Shown here piece by piece: positions 8,751-16,211 of a stretch of 44,265 nucleotides of DNA. The DNA is taken from assembly GCA_964511575.1 (NCBI GenBank), contig CAZEFM010000019.1, positions 1-44,265 of the forward strand. The letters run 5' to 3'. How positions within the stretch are numbered: the stretch's first letter is position 1; every line of letters starts with the position of its first letter. The notes below the pieces were generated by a model. That model searched no databases and was not told the origin of the DNA. It saw nothing but the letters and a program-made list of their open reading frames with translations. The position numbers and the translations under genes are program-made. The stretch is from CALKHT01 sp964511575. Its GTDB lineage: Bacteria; Planctomycetota; Phycisphaerae; Phycisphaerales; Phycisphaeraceae.

Positions 8751-8768
8751 GCAATCCACACGATTGCC
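8751..8768 (-). promoter_or_regulatory. Shared dyad GCAAT-N7-ATTGC upstream of first PRC-barrel gene
   Basis: GCAATCCACACGATTGCC lies 39 bases before the start codon at 8711. An almost identical element (two differences in 18) lies 40 bases before the start of the paralogue. The ends GCAAT and ATTGC are inverted repeats with a 7-base centre, typical of a dimeric regulator site, but an extended -35-type element is also possible. Confidence 0.5.
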
Positions 8769-8964
8769 GGTCACTGCACGAGCATCAGCCGCCGGGGCTC
8801 GGTCGCTACTGCCACGGTAGCCGTGCCGATGCGCGCCGCCCATCGGGCAGACACGACCAAGTGCGTACCAGCCCGCGCTGGTGTTGCGGTAGGCGCATCG
8901 CCACACGGCATCACCCGCTCCATCACCCGCGGCACAACGGGTGATTCACCGGCCTCACCCCACG

Positions 8965-8996
8965 AAAAACCCGGGAGCGATCGCTCGCTTCCCGGG
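8965..8996 (-). terminator. Rho-independent terminator of second PRC-barrel gene
   Basis: CCCGGGAGCGA (8970-8980) pairs with TCGCTTCCCGGG (8985-8996) with one bulged base. On the minus strand the stem is followed by TTTTT (8969-8965). It lies 30 bases after the stop at 9026. Confidence 0.85.
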
Positions 8997-9025
8997 CGTG
9001 ATTCGGGCTCGCTGTTGCGGCAGGA

Positions 9026-10267
9026 TTATTCGAACGGCCCGATCGGTTCTCGCGGCTGCTGACGCTCGGTCTGACCCGGACGGGGCTGCTGACCGTTGCG
9101 CTGCTGCTGCTGACCATTGCGCTGCTGCTGCTGGCCTTCCTCGTAACGCGGGTAACCGTACACTTCCCAGTAAGGCTCTTCGCCGAACTGCTGGTGCAGG
9201 TTGCGCGCCACCTGTTCATCGTTCAGGTTCGGCCACTGACCTTCGGCAAACGCCTGACGCTGCAGGGTCTGACGATCGGTATCGATCGACAACTGCTGGC
9301 GATCTTCCTTGTAATCCACCGCCGCCCACGGCACCAGCGCCATCTGACCGCCGATCTGCTGACCGATCCGCTGACCGTTCTGACCGGCCTGCTCCTGCTG
9401 CCCCGCCTGCGGACGCTGCTGCGCGTTGGGCTGCTGGCCCGGCTGCGCCTGCTGACCATTCTGGCCACCCTGCAGACCCACCACCAGATACGCCAGACGA
9501 CCTTCCTCGGTGTCCACCAGCATGTCCTTGAACTGGCCAAGCTGCTGGTCGTTGTCATCCACGATCGACTTGCTCTTGAGCTTGCTTACCTGCTGCACGT
9601 GCAGTTGATCCTTGTCCTCGCCGGGAAGCGCTTCCTGCAGACGATCGAGCACGCCCTGGCCGTCTTCCGCCTTGTCCCAGTAGGGCTTGACGTTGAACGC
9701 CTGGCACTGCTGCTCGACGAATTCGCGCTGCTTGAGCTGCTGAATCTGCGCTTCCTGGAACGCCGGCCGCTGATCCAGTTTCTGACGGTCCACGTTGAGG
9801 GTGATCTTGTCAGGCTGACGATCGCTGATGCTCAGCGTTTCAAAGGGAACGAGCACCATCTTCTGCTGCTGGTTGCCCAGCTGTCCCGCCTGCTGCTGAC
9901 CGTTGCGTTCCTGGCCGATCTGGCCGGGCTGCTGACCCTGCTGCTCCTGTCCGCCGCCGGGCTTCGCCTGCAGCGAAATCACCGCGAACGTCGCAAAGCC
10001 GTGTTCCGGGTCGATGATGATGTCCTTCACCGTGCCGCACGGCTGGCCCTGCTGATCGGTCACCTGCTTGTCGATGAGCTTGGTGACGCGTGCCAGATCG
10101 AGTTGGCTGAGCATCTGGTCGGTCTTGTCGTGTTGTCCCTGTTGCAGGCCGGGTTGGGCCGGGCGAATCTGCGGGCGGTCGCCCGGCTGCTGTTGTGCCA
10201 AGGCGGCCGGCGCTGCCATCAACAGCGTCGCCGTCAGCACGGTCGAATGGGTCCACTTGCGGTTCAT
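9026..10267 (-). CDS. Exported Gln-rich protein with two PRC-barrel domains
   Basis: A 413-residue exported protein. The start ATG 10267 has AAGGAG 8 bases upstream. A signal peptide (NRKWTHSTVLTATLLMAAPAALA) is followed by a Gln/Gly/Pro-rich stretch. PRC-barrel 1 starts at VTKLIDKQVTDQQGQPCG and PRC-barrel 2 at VSKLKSKSIVDDNDQQLGQF. Each is followed by the F-x-x-K/E-PYW element (FNVKPYWD, FGEEPYWEVYGYPRYE). Long Q/G-rich insertions sit inside both barrels, and the C-terminus carries two direct copies of QQQQRNG. It shares signal peptide, order and both PYW motifs with the gene at 7171-8711 (REFNEEPYWEVFGY), so the two are tandem duplicates. It lacks the C-terminal OB-like region of its paralogue. 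Likely a periplasmic or surface scaffold protein in a stress context; that role is inferred from the neighbours. Confidence 0.85.
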   Translation of the reverse strand: MNRKWTHSTVLTATLLMAAPAALAQQQPGDRPQIRPAQPGLQQGQHDKTDQMLSQLDLARVTKLIDKQVTDQQGQPCGTVKDIIIDPEHGFATFAVISLQAKPGGGQEQQGQQPGQIGQERNGQQQAGQLGNQQQKMVLVPFETLSISDRQPDKITLNVDRQKLDQRPAFQEAQIQQLKQREFVEQQCQAFNVKPYWDKAEDGQGVLDRLQEALPGEDKDQLHVQQVSKLKSKSIVDDNDQQLGQFKDMLVDTEEGRLAYLVVGLQGGQNGQQAQPGQQPNAQQRPQAGQQEQAGQNGQRIGQQIGGQMALVPWAAVDYKEDRQQLSIDTDRQTLQRQAFAEGQWPNLNDEQVARNLHQQFGEEPYWEVYGYPRYEEGQQQQRNGQQQQRNGQQPRPGQTERQQPREPIGPFE

Positions 10268-10307
10268 TGCACCACTCCTTATCCGAGGCTTTGCGTTGCG
10301 ATGCGCA

Positions 10308-10325
10308 GCAATGCACGCGATTGCC
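10308..10325 (-). promoter_or_regulatory. Shared dyad GCAAT-N7-ATTGC upstream of second PRC-barrel gene
   Basis: GCAATGCACGCGATTGCC lies 40 bases before the start at 10267, the same distance as the copy before the paralogue. The flanking sequence of the two genes is otherwise poorly conserved, which argues that the site is kept for a function. Confidence 0.5.
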
Positions 10326-10687
10326 TACCAGCCGCACCGCAGCGGGCCCCTTGTCCTTGGACCCGACAGTAGTGCACCGCGCAAGCAACCAACATCAGGA
10401 TCGAGCCAGATCGTGAACTCCGGTTGGCGCTGGTTGTCGCCTCAGTGAAATCCGCGCTCGGCGGTTTCGACGCGATCACACGATGGCGATGCGATCATCG
10501 TGCCGTCAACAAGATCCGCGTGCCACAGAGCTTGCGCGAGGGGATCCGTGAGTCATCGTTCTGCAACGTCGTCGCAACCACACCGTCCGCCGCCATCGGG
10601 GCGATCAACAACAGCAGCGCTCATCAGGGTGAACCCGACCCCGCAAAAGGGACGGTAGTGGCTGGGGTTTCAGGATTTCTCTGGTTG

Positions 10688-10717
10688 TTTACATGAGCCG
10701 CGGGCCATACTTGTAAT
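10688..10717 (+). promoter_or_regulatory. Candidate sigma-70-type promoter of the sigma-54 activator operon
   Basis: TTTACA (10688-10693) and TGTAAT (10712-10717) are separated by 18 bases; each matches five of six consensus positions. The predicted start point near 10724 abuts a perfect palindrome. Confidence 0.45.
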
Positions 10718-10724
10718 TAGACGA

Positions 10725-10738
10725 CGGACGCGCGTCCG
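10725..10738. promoter_or_regulatory. 14-base perfect palindrome at the predicted transcription start
   Basis: CGGACGCGCGTCCG is a perfect dyad placed just downstream of the candidate -10 element and about 40 bases before the start codon, a classic repressor position. It could equally act as a hairpin in the leader RNA. Confidence 0.4.
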
Positions 10739-10776
10739 CAGGCCGTGTTTCTGAGACCTCGTTGGGGATGCAATAT

Positions 10777-11856
10777 ATGACGCCTTATGGACTGGCGGTG
10801 GAAGACAGGCACATACCCCTGTCGCAGCGCTCGGCCGCCGACGGTAACGGCAGGGCCCACTACGAAGCGGCTCGGTGCTCGCGACGTCGCGAAGCGCACT
10901 TCGGTGCGATCATCGGCGACTCCGACGCCATGCACGCCATGTACGACATGATCGAGCGCGTCGCACCGACCGACGCCACCGTGCTGATCACCGGCGAGAG
11001 CGGCACCGGCAAGGAACTGGTTGCCCAGGCCATCCACCAGCGCGGGCCCCGCCGCAACGGCCCGTGCATCGCCATCAACTGCGGCTCCGTGCCCGAGACG
11101 CTCATCGACAGCGAACTGTTCGGTCACGAGGCGGGATCCTTCACCGGCGCGACACGCACCCGCAACGGCTTATTCGAACGCGCCAACGGCGGCACGCTGT
11201 TTCTCGATGAAATCGCCGAAATGCCGCTTGATCTGCAAACGCGACTGCTGCGCGTGCTTGAAACGGGTGTGCTGCGGCACGTGGGTGGAGAACGGGAAAT
11301 TGAGGTCGATGTGCGGGTGATCGCCGCAACCAATCGCGAGCCGATGAAGGCTGTCGCGGAAGGACGATTGCGGGAAGACCTGATGTATCGCCTGTCCGTG
11401 TTCCCCATCCAGGTTCCCGCACTTCGCGAACGTGACAACGATGTGGAAGTGCTGGCGGACCATTTCCTTGCCGAACTCAACGACAAGAACACAAGCGCCA
11501 AACGGTTCAGCCATCGCGCGATGGAGGTGCTCAAAAGCTACAGTTGGCCCGGCAACGTGCGACAACTCAAGAACATCGTGCACCGCGCGTTCATCATGGC
11601 GGACGATGTGATCGACGTCGACAGCCTGCCTGAACGCATCACCGGACGCACCACACCGAACACCAACGGCGCGCTTGCGGTGTCGGTGGGCACCACGATT
11701 GCCGAGGCGGAACGCCAGCTCATTTGCGCGACGCTCGACTATTACAAGGAAGACAAGAAACGTACCGCGGAGGCGCTGGGCATCAGCCTCAAGACGCTGT
11801 ACAACCGCCTGAACACGTACCGTGAATCGGAGATGAAAGCGCCGGCGCGTGAATGA
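10777..11856 (+). CDS. Sigma-54-dependent transcriptional activator lacking a receiver domain
   Basis: A bacterial enhancer-binding protein of about 359 residues: AAA+ ATPase plus Fis-type helix-turn-helix. The short N-terminus (~45 residues) has no receiver, GAF or PAS domain. The AAA+ core shows Walker A GESGTGKE, the sigma-54-contacting loop as ELFGHEAGSFTGATR (GSFTGA instead of the usual GAFTGA), Walker B GGTLFLDEIAEMP, sensor region DVRVIAATN, arginine finger region REDLMYRLSVFPI, and SWPGNVRQLKN (usually WPGNVREL). The C-terminal Fis domain ends KKRTAEALGISLKTLYNRL. ATG 10777 is preferred because GGGGA lies eight bases upstream; TTG 10762 and ATG 10768 are alternatives. It opens a rightward run to 14813 with small gaps, so it may control or be co-expressed with the NHEJ genes. 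Without a sensor domain it may be constitutively active or controlled by level or by a partner. Confidence 0.9.
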   Translation: MTPYGLAVEDRHIPLSQRSAADGNGRAHYEAARCSRRREAHFGAIIGDSDAMHAMYDMIERVAPTDATVLITGESGTGKELVAQAIHQRGPRRNGPCIAINCGSVPETLIDSELFGHEAGSFTGATRTRNGLFERANGGTLFLDEIAEMPLDLQTRLLRVLETGVLRHVGGEREIEVDVRVIAATNREPMKAVAEGRLREDLMYRLSVFPIQVPALRERDNDVEVLADHFLAELNDKNTSAKRFSHRAMEVLKSYSWPGNVRQLKNIVHRAFIMADDVIDVDSLPERITGRTTPNTNGALAVSVGTTIAEAERQLICATLDYYKEDKKRTAEALGISLKTLYNRLNTYRESEMKAPARE

Positions 11857-11937
11857 TTGCGTGACCCGAAACAATGGGTTTGGGGAGCGTCTGCGGCGTG
11901 TGGATCGCGGACGCACCCCATCCCGCAGGCCGCCACC

Positions 11938-12393
11938 ATGACGTCGCACGAGATCGCTCGCACACTCAACATGCTCATCGCCACCTGCAACGACGGCGTT
12001 GCGGGGTTTCAGACGGCCCGTGAAGCGGTCGCCGATGCGAACCTCCAACATCTCTTCACATCATTGAGCCAACAACGGGAAACGTTCGCGGAAGATCTTC
12101 AGCAGCTTCTGGAACTGCACTCGTCCGATGAGCCGGACGACAGCACCACGTTGAGCGGCGCGGTGCATCGCGGGTGGATGAACCTGCGTGCCGCCATGAT
12201 GCAAGGCGACGATTCGGCGGCGATCCTCACCGAGTGCGAACGCGGTGAAGCGGCGGCGGTGCACAACTACGAAAAGGCACTCGAGCAGAACCTCCCCCAG
12301 ACCATTCGCGATGTCGTGGCGTCGCAACATCGCTGCGTGGTCGAGTCGCTGCAGCAGATCCGCCAGCTTCGCGATGCGGTCCGCGCCGCCTGA
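11938..12393 (+). CDS. DUF2383 / PA2169-type four-helix protein
   Basis: A soluble all-helical protein of 151 residues resembling the DUF2383 (PA2169-type, ferritin-like four-helix) family often found in stress gene clusters. The recognisable features are the opening IARTLNMLIATCNDGVAGFQ, a second helix with RETFAEDLQQLLEL, the central SGAVHRGWMNLRAAM, and ECERGEAAAVHNYEKALEQN toward the end. Glu and His residues are placed as in ferritin-like bundles, so metal binding is possible but unproven. ATG 11938 begins at the start of homology; the ribosome binding site is weak (GCAGG). It follows the sigma-54 activator by 81 bases and precedes the DUF2892 gene by 43. Confidence 0.8.
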   Translation: MTSHEIARTLNMLIATCNDGVAGFQTAREAVADANLQHLFTSLSQQRETFAEDLQQLLELHSSDEPDDSTTLSGAVHRGWMNLRAAMMQGDDSAAILTECERGEAAAVHNYEKALEQNLPQTIRDVVASQHRCVVESLQQIRQLRDAVRAA

Positions 12394-12436
12394 TGCCAGG
12401 TCACGTGTCGCCACCCGCTGCGTTCAGGAGTCGCCC

Positions 12437-12889
12437 ATGATCCTGCCGTCCACGACCAAACGCGTGCCCGCACAGACCGCAGCGCGCATCAACGAACGCA
12501 TTCGTCGTGAACTGGCAGGACGGCTGCACTACTACGCGCATCATCGTGACGCGATCGATGAACGGCTGCGCCAGCTTGAAGCGGAATGGGACACGGAACG
12601 CACGTTGCAGGCGAATGCCGCGTCACTGTCGCTGGCGGGAGTGGTGCTTGGCGCGTTTGTAAACAAGCGGTTCCTGCTACTGCCCGGCGTGGTGACGGGT
12701 TTCCTTCTGCAGCATGCCTTGCAGGGCTGGTGCCCGCCACTTCCCGTTCTTCGCCGCCTGGGCTTTCGCACGCAGGCAGAAATCGCGCGGGAACGCTTCG
12801 CGCTCAAAGCATTGCGTGGCGACTTTCGCGACAACCCCAACGCGCCCCTTCCCTCCGTCGATGCGGTGCTTCACGCGCTGGGCATGTAG
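12437..12889 (+). CDS. DUF2892-like membrane-associated protein
   Basis: A 150-residue protein. ATG 12437 has CAGGAG six bases upstream. The N-terminal half is a charged amphipathic/coiled-coil helix (ERLRQLEAEWDTERTLQANA). A hydrophobic hairpin follows: SLSLAGVVLGAFV, a short basic turn NKR, then FLLLPGVVTGFLLQHALQGW. The signature GWCPPLPVLRRLGFRT is typical of DUF2892 (YgaP-like membrane segment) proteins. The C-terminal helix ERFALKALRGDF ends the recognisable part. Probably an inner-membrane protein; function unknown. Gaps of 43 and 21 bases to its neighbours place it in the same operon as the ligase gene. Confidence 0.7.
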   Translation: MILPSTTKRVPAQTAARINERIRRELAGRLHYYAHHRDAIDERLRQLEAEWDTERTLQANAASLSLAGVVLGAFVNKRFLLLPGVVTGFLLQHALQGWCPPLPVLRRLGFRTQAEIARERFALKALRGDFRDNPNAPLPSVDAVLHALGM

Positions 12890-12910
12890 CACCTCGGCTG
12901 TGAAGATGCG

Positions 12911-13888
12911 ATGCAACCCGCCGCCAACACGCACGAGGATCCGTTTCCCACGCGCATCGATCCGATGTTCGCGGTCCTTGCCGACAAACTGCCCGCTCGC
13001 TCTCAACAATGGGCGTTTGAATACAAGTGGGACGGTGTGCGTGCCATCCTCTACCACCAGTCCGGACAGGTGCGACTGCTGTCGCGCAACGCGATCAACA
13101 TGACTCATCAGTACCCCGAGCTCGAAGCACTGGGCACGCAGTTGCAGCACCCCACTATCCTGGATGGCGAAATCGTCGCGATTGATGCGTCCGGCCGACC
13201 AAGTTTCTCCCTGCTGCAACGGCGTATGCATGTGGCCGATCGCCGCACCGCCATGACGCGCACCAAACAGGTGTTCGTCATGTACATGATTTTCGATGTG
13301 CTGTATCACGGATCGACATTGCTGTTGAACACCCCCTACCGTGATCGCCGGGAACAACTGGAAGCGATGGCGCTGGAGGGCGCCAATTGGCGTGTTCCAC
13401 CCTCGTACCCGCAACATGGCCGCGATGTGCTGCAGGCAGCGCGCAACATGGGACTGGAGGGCATTATCGCCAAACAACAACACAGCCCGTACCTTCCGGG
13501 GCAACGCAGCGATCTTTGGCTCAAGATCAAGATCCGACCGCGTCAGGAGTTCGTCATCGGCGGATGGACGCCGTTGCGCGGGCAGGCCGGCGGCACACTC
13601 GGCGCGATGCTGCTCGGCTACTACGAAGACGATGCGCTGCGTTATGCCGGCAACGTCGGCACGGGATTCAGCGAACAGGACCGCCGAACGCTCAAACGAC
13701 TTCTCGAAGCGCATGGGCTTGAACAAAGCCCTTTCACGGACCCTGTCCCACGCACCGCACGATTCGTGGAGCCCCGCTTTGTCGCCGAGATCGAGTTCAG
13801 TGAATGGACGCCTGCCGGGTCGTTACGGCAACCCTCATTCAAAGGCTTGCGACTGGACAAAGACCCGCGCAAGGTGGTGCGGGAGTAA
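12911..13888 (+). CDS. ligD: ATP-dependent DNA ligase, LigD ligase module as stand-alone gene
   Basis: An ATP-dependent DNA ligase of 325 residues, matching the ligase domain of bacterial LigD used in non-homologous end joining. Motif I is EYKWDGVRA with the adenylated Lys39. Motif III is VMYMIFDVLY, motif IV EGIIAKQ, and motif V SDLWLKIKI. The OB-fold part carries EFVIGGWTPLRGQAGGTLGA and ends with RFVAEIEFSEWTPAGSLRQP and FKGLRLDKDP, all LigD hallmarks. Adenylation and OB domains are both complete, so it is a full minimal ligase rather than a fragment. The polymerase module follows after 10 bases, in the opposite order to some LigD fusions; the phosphoesterase module is a separate gene on the minus strand at 17253. 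No Ku gene is in the window. Function in end joining is inferred from the family. Confidence 0.93.
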   Translation: MQPAANTHEDPFPTRIDPMFAVLADKLPARSQQWAFEYKWDGVRAILYHQSGQVRLLSRNAINMTHQYPELEALGTQLQHPTILDGEIVAIDASGRPSFSLLQRRMHVADRRTAMTRTKQVFVMYMIFDVLYHGSTLLLNTPYRDRREQLEAMALEGANWRVPPSYPQHGRDVLQAARNMGLEGIIAKQQHSPYLPGQRSDLWLKIKIRPRQEFVIGGWTPLRGQAGGTLGAMLLGYYEDDALRYAGNVGTGFSEQDRRTLKRLLEAHGLEQSPFTDPVPRTARFVEPRFVAEIEFSEWTPAGSLRQPSFKGLRLDKDPRKVVRE

Positions 13889-13898
13889 TCCGACGAGT

Positions 13899-14813
13899 AT
13901 GGCAACGCAGAAGCATATCGTGACGATCGATGGCAAACGGCTCAGCCTGTCGAATCTCGACAAGGTGCTCTACCCCGCCGATGGCTACACGAAGGGGCAG
14001 ATGATCGACTACTACGTTCGCATCGCGCCGGTGATGCTTCCGCATCTGCGGCATCGGCCGATCACGTTGAAGCGCTACCCCGATGGCGTAACGGGTTCGT
14101 TCTTTTTCGAAAAGAACTGCCCGCGGCATCGCCCGTCATGGATGGACACCGCCACCATTACGTATCCCAATGACGGCAAGACGATTCGCCACTGCCTGCT
14201 CAACAGCCGGGCGGCGCTGGTGTGGGCGGCGAACCTGGCGGCGTTGGAGCTGCACACATCGTTGGCGCTCGCGAACGCGATCGAACAGCCAACCATGATC
14301 GCCTTCGATCTCGACCCCGGTGAACCCGCGGCCCTGCCCGATTGCCTGCGCATCGGCCTGCGACTGCGTGCGATGCTCGAACACCTCGGCCTGCGTTGCT
14401 TTCCCAAGACGTCCGGCGGCAAGGGGCTGCACGTGTATGTGCCGCTGAACACCCCGACCGATTACGAAGCGAGTAAGAACTTCGCCTATGCCGTGGCACT
14501 GATGCTGGAAAAGCAGGACAACGATGTCACGAGCAACATGAGCAAGGCGAAACGACGGGGAAAGGTGTTTGTCGACTGGAGCCAGAACTCCGTGCACAAG
14601 ACAACGGTCTGCGTCTACTCCCTGCGTGCCCAGCCGCACCCCACCGCATCAGCACCGGCGACTTGGGCCGAGGTGGAGCATGCCTTGAACACCAACACCG
14701 CACACGATCTGATTCTTCATCCCGATGCCCTGCTGCATCGCGTTGAACAACAGGGCGATCTCTTCGCCGATGTGCTGAAGCTCAAGCAGAAGCTGCCGAA
14801 GTTCACGGACTGA
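13899..14813 (+). CDS. ligD: LigD-type polymerase/primase module as stand-alone gene
   Basis: A 304-residue archaeo-eukaryotic primase-type polymerase equal to the POL domain of LigD, which adds or fills nucleotides at double-strand-break ends. The opening LSNLDKVLYPADGYTKGQMIDYY is a family hallmark (shown in part: SNLDKVLYP). The catalytic acidic pair lies in AFDLDPGE, the nucleotide-binding motif is TSGGKGLHVYVPL, and the third metal ligand is in FVDWSQN. Further family features are ITLKRYPDG and FFEKNCPRH. ATG 13899 has GGGAG 13 bases upstream and follows the ligase stop by 10 bases, so the two are co-transcribed. It ends at a convergent hairpin facing the DUF892 gene. Length fits the isolated POL domain; nothing is fused to it. 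Confidence 0.93.
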   Translation: MATQKHIVTIDGKRLSLSNLDKVLYPADGYTKGQMIDYYVRIAPVMLPHLRHRPITLKRYPDGVTGSFFFEKNCPRHRPSWMDTATITYPNDGKTIRHCLLNSRAALVWAANLAALELHTSLALANAIEQPTMIAFDLDPGEPAALPDCLRIGLRLRAMLEHLGLRCFPKTSGGKGLHVYVPLNTPTDYEASKNFAYAVALMLEKQDNDVTSNMSKAKRRGKVFVDWSQNSVHKTTVCVYSLRAQPHPTASAPATWAEVEHALNTNTAHDLILHPDALLHRVEQQGDLFADVLKLKQKLPKFTD

Positions 14814-14838
14814 ACGCATGCCGTGCGCGCATGAGAAA

Positions 14839-14869
14839 GCCCCGCATGTCGAAGATCGGCATACGGGGC
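14839..14869. terminator. Bidirectional hairpin between polymerase and DUF892 genes
   Basis: GCCCCGCATGTCG (14839-14851) pairs with CGGCATACGGGGC (14857-14869) with two wobble pairs and a 5-base loop. It sits between convergent stops. There is only a weak T run (TTTCTC on the minus strand). Confidence 0.65.
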
Positions 14870-14907
14870 AAGCGTCACCACCCCTGAACGTTGGCCGATC
14901 GCGTGTG

Positions 14908-15399
14908 TCAGTGCACCATGGCCTGTTGGTTCACTTCACGCGAGATCTTGGTCAGCTTCTCATCCGTCTTTTTCTCTTCCGAAAGCGTCTGTTTGAGCGG
15001 TTCCGCCACGTCATCGAGGCCGAGCGTATCGCACCAGGTGGCCAGTGTGCCGTAGGAAGCGATTTCGTAATGCTCGATCTTCTGCGCGGTGGCGATGAGC
15101 ATGGCATCCAGCACGTGCGGCTCGGCATCGGACTTCATGATCTCCTCGCCTTCCTCGACGAGACCCGCCATCGCTTCGCACCGTGATGCACGCGGGCTGC
15201 GATCCAGCGCCTTGAACGCCTGCTCCACGCGGCTCACGTGCTCTTCGGTCTGTTTCTGATGCTCCTCAAAAGCCTCCTTCAACTGTGGATTCGACGCCTT
15301 TTTCATCATCTTCGGCAGCGCCTTGAGCAACTGCTTCTCCGCGCTGTAGATGTCCTTCAACTCGTCGATAAGTCCTTCTTCCAACGACTTGATCGTCAT
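14908..15399 (-). CDS. YciE/YciF-family (DUF892) ferritin-like stress protein
   Basis: A 163-residue ferritin-like protein of the DUF892 (YciF/YciE) family, which is linked to osmotic and general stress; some members bind a di-iron centre. The start ATG 15399 has AAGGAG eight bases upstream. The signature opening is SLEEGLIDELKDIYSAEKQ with LLKALPKMMKKA. The second helix is LKEAFEEHQKQTEEHVSRVE, followed by KALDRSPRASRCEAMAGLVEE (shown in part: CEAMAGLVEEGEEI). The third helix is MLIATAQKIEHYEIASYGTL and the fourth begins PLKQTLSEEKKTDEKL. The carboxylate and His ligands expected of the family (E in SAEKQ, E/H in EEHQKQTEEH, E/H in KIEHYEIASY) are all present. Cytoplasmic; no signal peptide. 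Confidence 0.93.
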   Translation of the reverse strand: MTIKSLEEGLIDELKDIYSAEKQLLKALPKMMKKASNPQLKEAFEEHQKQTEEHVSRVEQAFKALDRSPRASRCEAMAGLVEEGEEIMKSDAEPHVLDAMLIATAQKIEHYEIASYGTLATWCDTLGLDDVAEPLKQTLSEEKKTDEKLTKISREVNQQAMVH

Positions 15400-15580
15400 A
15401 GCACAAGCTCCTTGGCTTTCAGCCACGCATGAAGGATGGCTGCTTCATGTGCAGGCGATTCGCGGATGCACGGCACCGTGACAACTTCCCGCGAGAACCT
15501 GCGACCCCGCTTCCGAGAGGGCCCCGGAACAGCCTCTCAGCACCGTGGTCCTGTTTTCATCCCGTCAGTCAATGCACACA

Positions 15581-16138
15581 TCACCTTTGTTTGCGCATAC
15601 GCAGATCCGGATGCGCGGTGCGGTCGCGCGCCTCGGAAAGCGTGCCATGCACCCGCTCCCATGCGTCGCGTGTGGCATGGCGGGCCTGGTCCCAGGTCAG
15701 GTCGTTCGGGCCGCGATGGCTTTCCCAGTCACGACCGAGCTGTTGTTCGAGTTCTTCAAACGCGCGTTGCCGGCCTTGCCGCGGCAGGGTGTAGCGGCTG
15801 TAGCTTTCCCATCCGTACTGATAGGCCGGGGCATAGCGTTCATACGGCTCGTTCGGATCGGCATAGGTGCGCTTGCGGTAGTTCTCGCGCCAGTACGAGT
15901 GCTCCGCTTCCGGTTCGATGCCGCGTGCCACGGCGTTGCCTGCCGCCCCACCGACCAATCCACCCAGCAGCGCTCCGGCCGCCATGCCGATCGGCCCACC
16001 CAATGCTCCCGCTGCCGCTCCGGTCGCCGCACCCGCTGCTGCGCCGAGTCCCGTGCCGATCCGGCGATTCTCCGCGTCTTGTCGCTCATCGTGTTCCACC
16101 GGATCGCGGCGGATGCGTTCGGGTCGGGGTGAAACCAT
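15581..16138 (-). CDS. Glycine-zipper protein of unknown function
   Basis: A 185-residue protein. ATG 16138 is chosen because AAGGAG lies nine bases upstream; the frame is open further back but that stretch is Arg/Asn-rich noise overlapping the 47-residue gene. Residues ~30-75 form a Gly/Ala-rich glycine zipper (GTGLGAAAGAATGAAAGALG and GMAAGALLGGLVGGAAGNAV), which usually inserts in membranes. The C-terminal half is aromatic and polar: SYWRENYRKRTYADPNEPYE, RYAPAYQYGWESYSRY, LGRDWESHRG, WDQARHATRDAWERV. That WRENYR/YRYG pattern recurs in stress-linked glycine-zipper proteins I recognise only as a type, not by name. Neighbours (DUF892, BON lipoprotein) support a stress role. Confidence 0.65.
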   Translation of the reverse strand: MVSPRPERIRRDPVEHDERQDAENRRIGTGLGAAAGAATGAAAGALGGPIGMAAGALLGGLVGGAAGNAVARGIEPEAEHSYWRENYRKRTYADPNEPYERYAPAYQYGWESYSRYTLPRQGRQRAFEELEQQLGRDWESHRGPNDLTWDQARHATRDAWERVHGTLSEARDRTAHPDLRMRKQR

Positions 16139-16211
16139 CGCGGCAACTCCTTCACCAATAAGCCACGGGCGACGCATCGTGGCGTTCACCCGCAGCAAAG
16201 TCGATCGCTCA

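Larger units (their letters stand above)
8712..9025. other. Intergenic region between the two PRC-barrel genes
   Basis: No gene. It holds the ribosome binding site of the downstream gene (8715-8725), the shared dyad at 8751-8768 and the terminator of the upstream paralogue at 8965-8996. The middle (8770-8960) shows nothing recognisable. Confidence 0.5.
10268..10776. other. Divergent regulatory region between PRC-barrel gene and sigma-54 activator
   Basis: No supported gene in about 510 bases. The left end holds the dyad at 10308-10325 serving the leftward PRC-barrel gene; the right end holds the promoter and palindrome at 10688-10738 serving the rightward activator. I found no TGGCAC-N5-TTGC sigma-54 promoter here on either strand by eye. 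Confidence 0.5.

Noticed and set aside
10268..10776. Sigma-54 (-24/-12) promoters near the activator and the PRC-barrel genes
   Set aside because: The shared GGCAATCG...ATTGC element looks superficially similar, but GG to GC spacing is 14 instead of 10 bases; no proper TGGCAC-N5-TTGC was found by eye.
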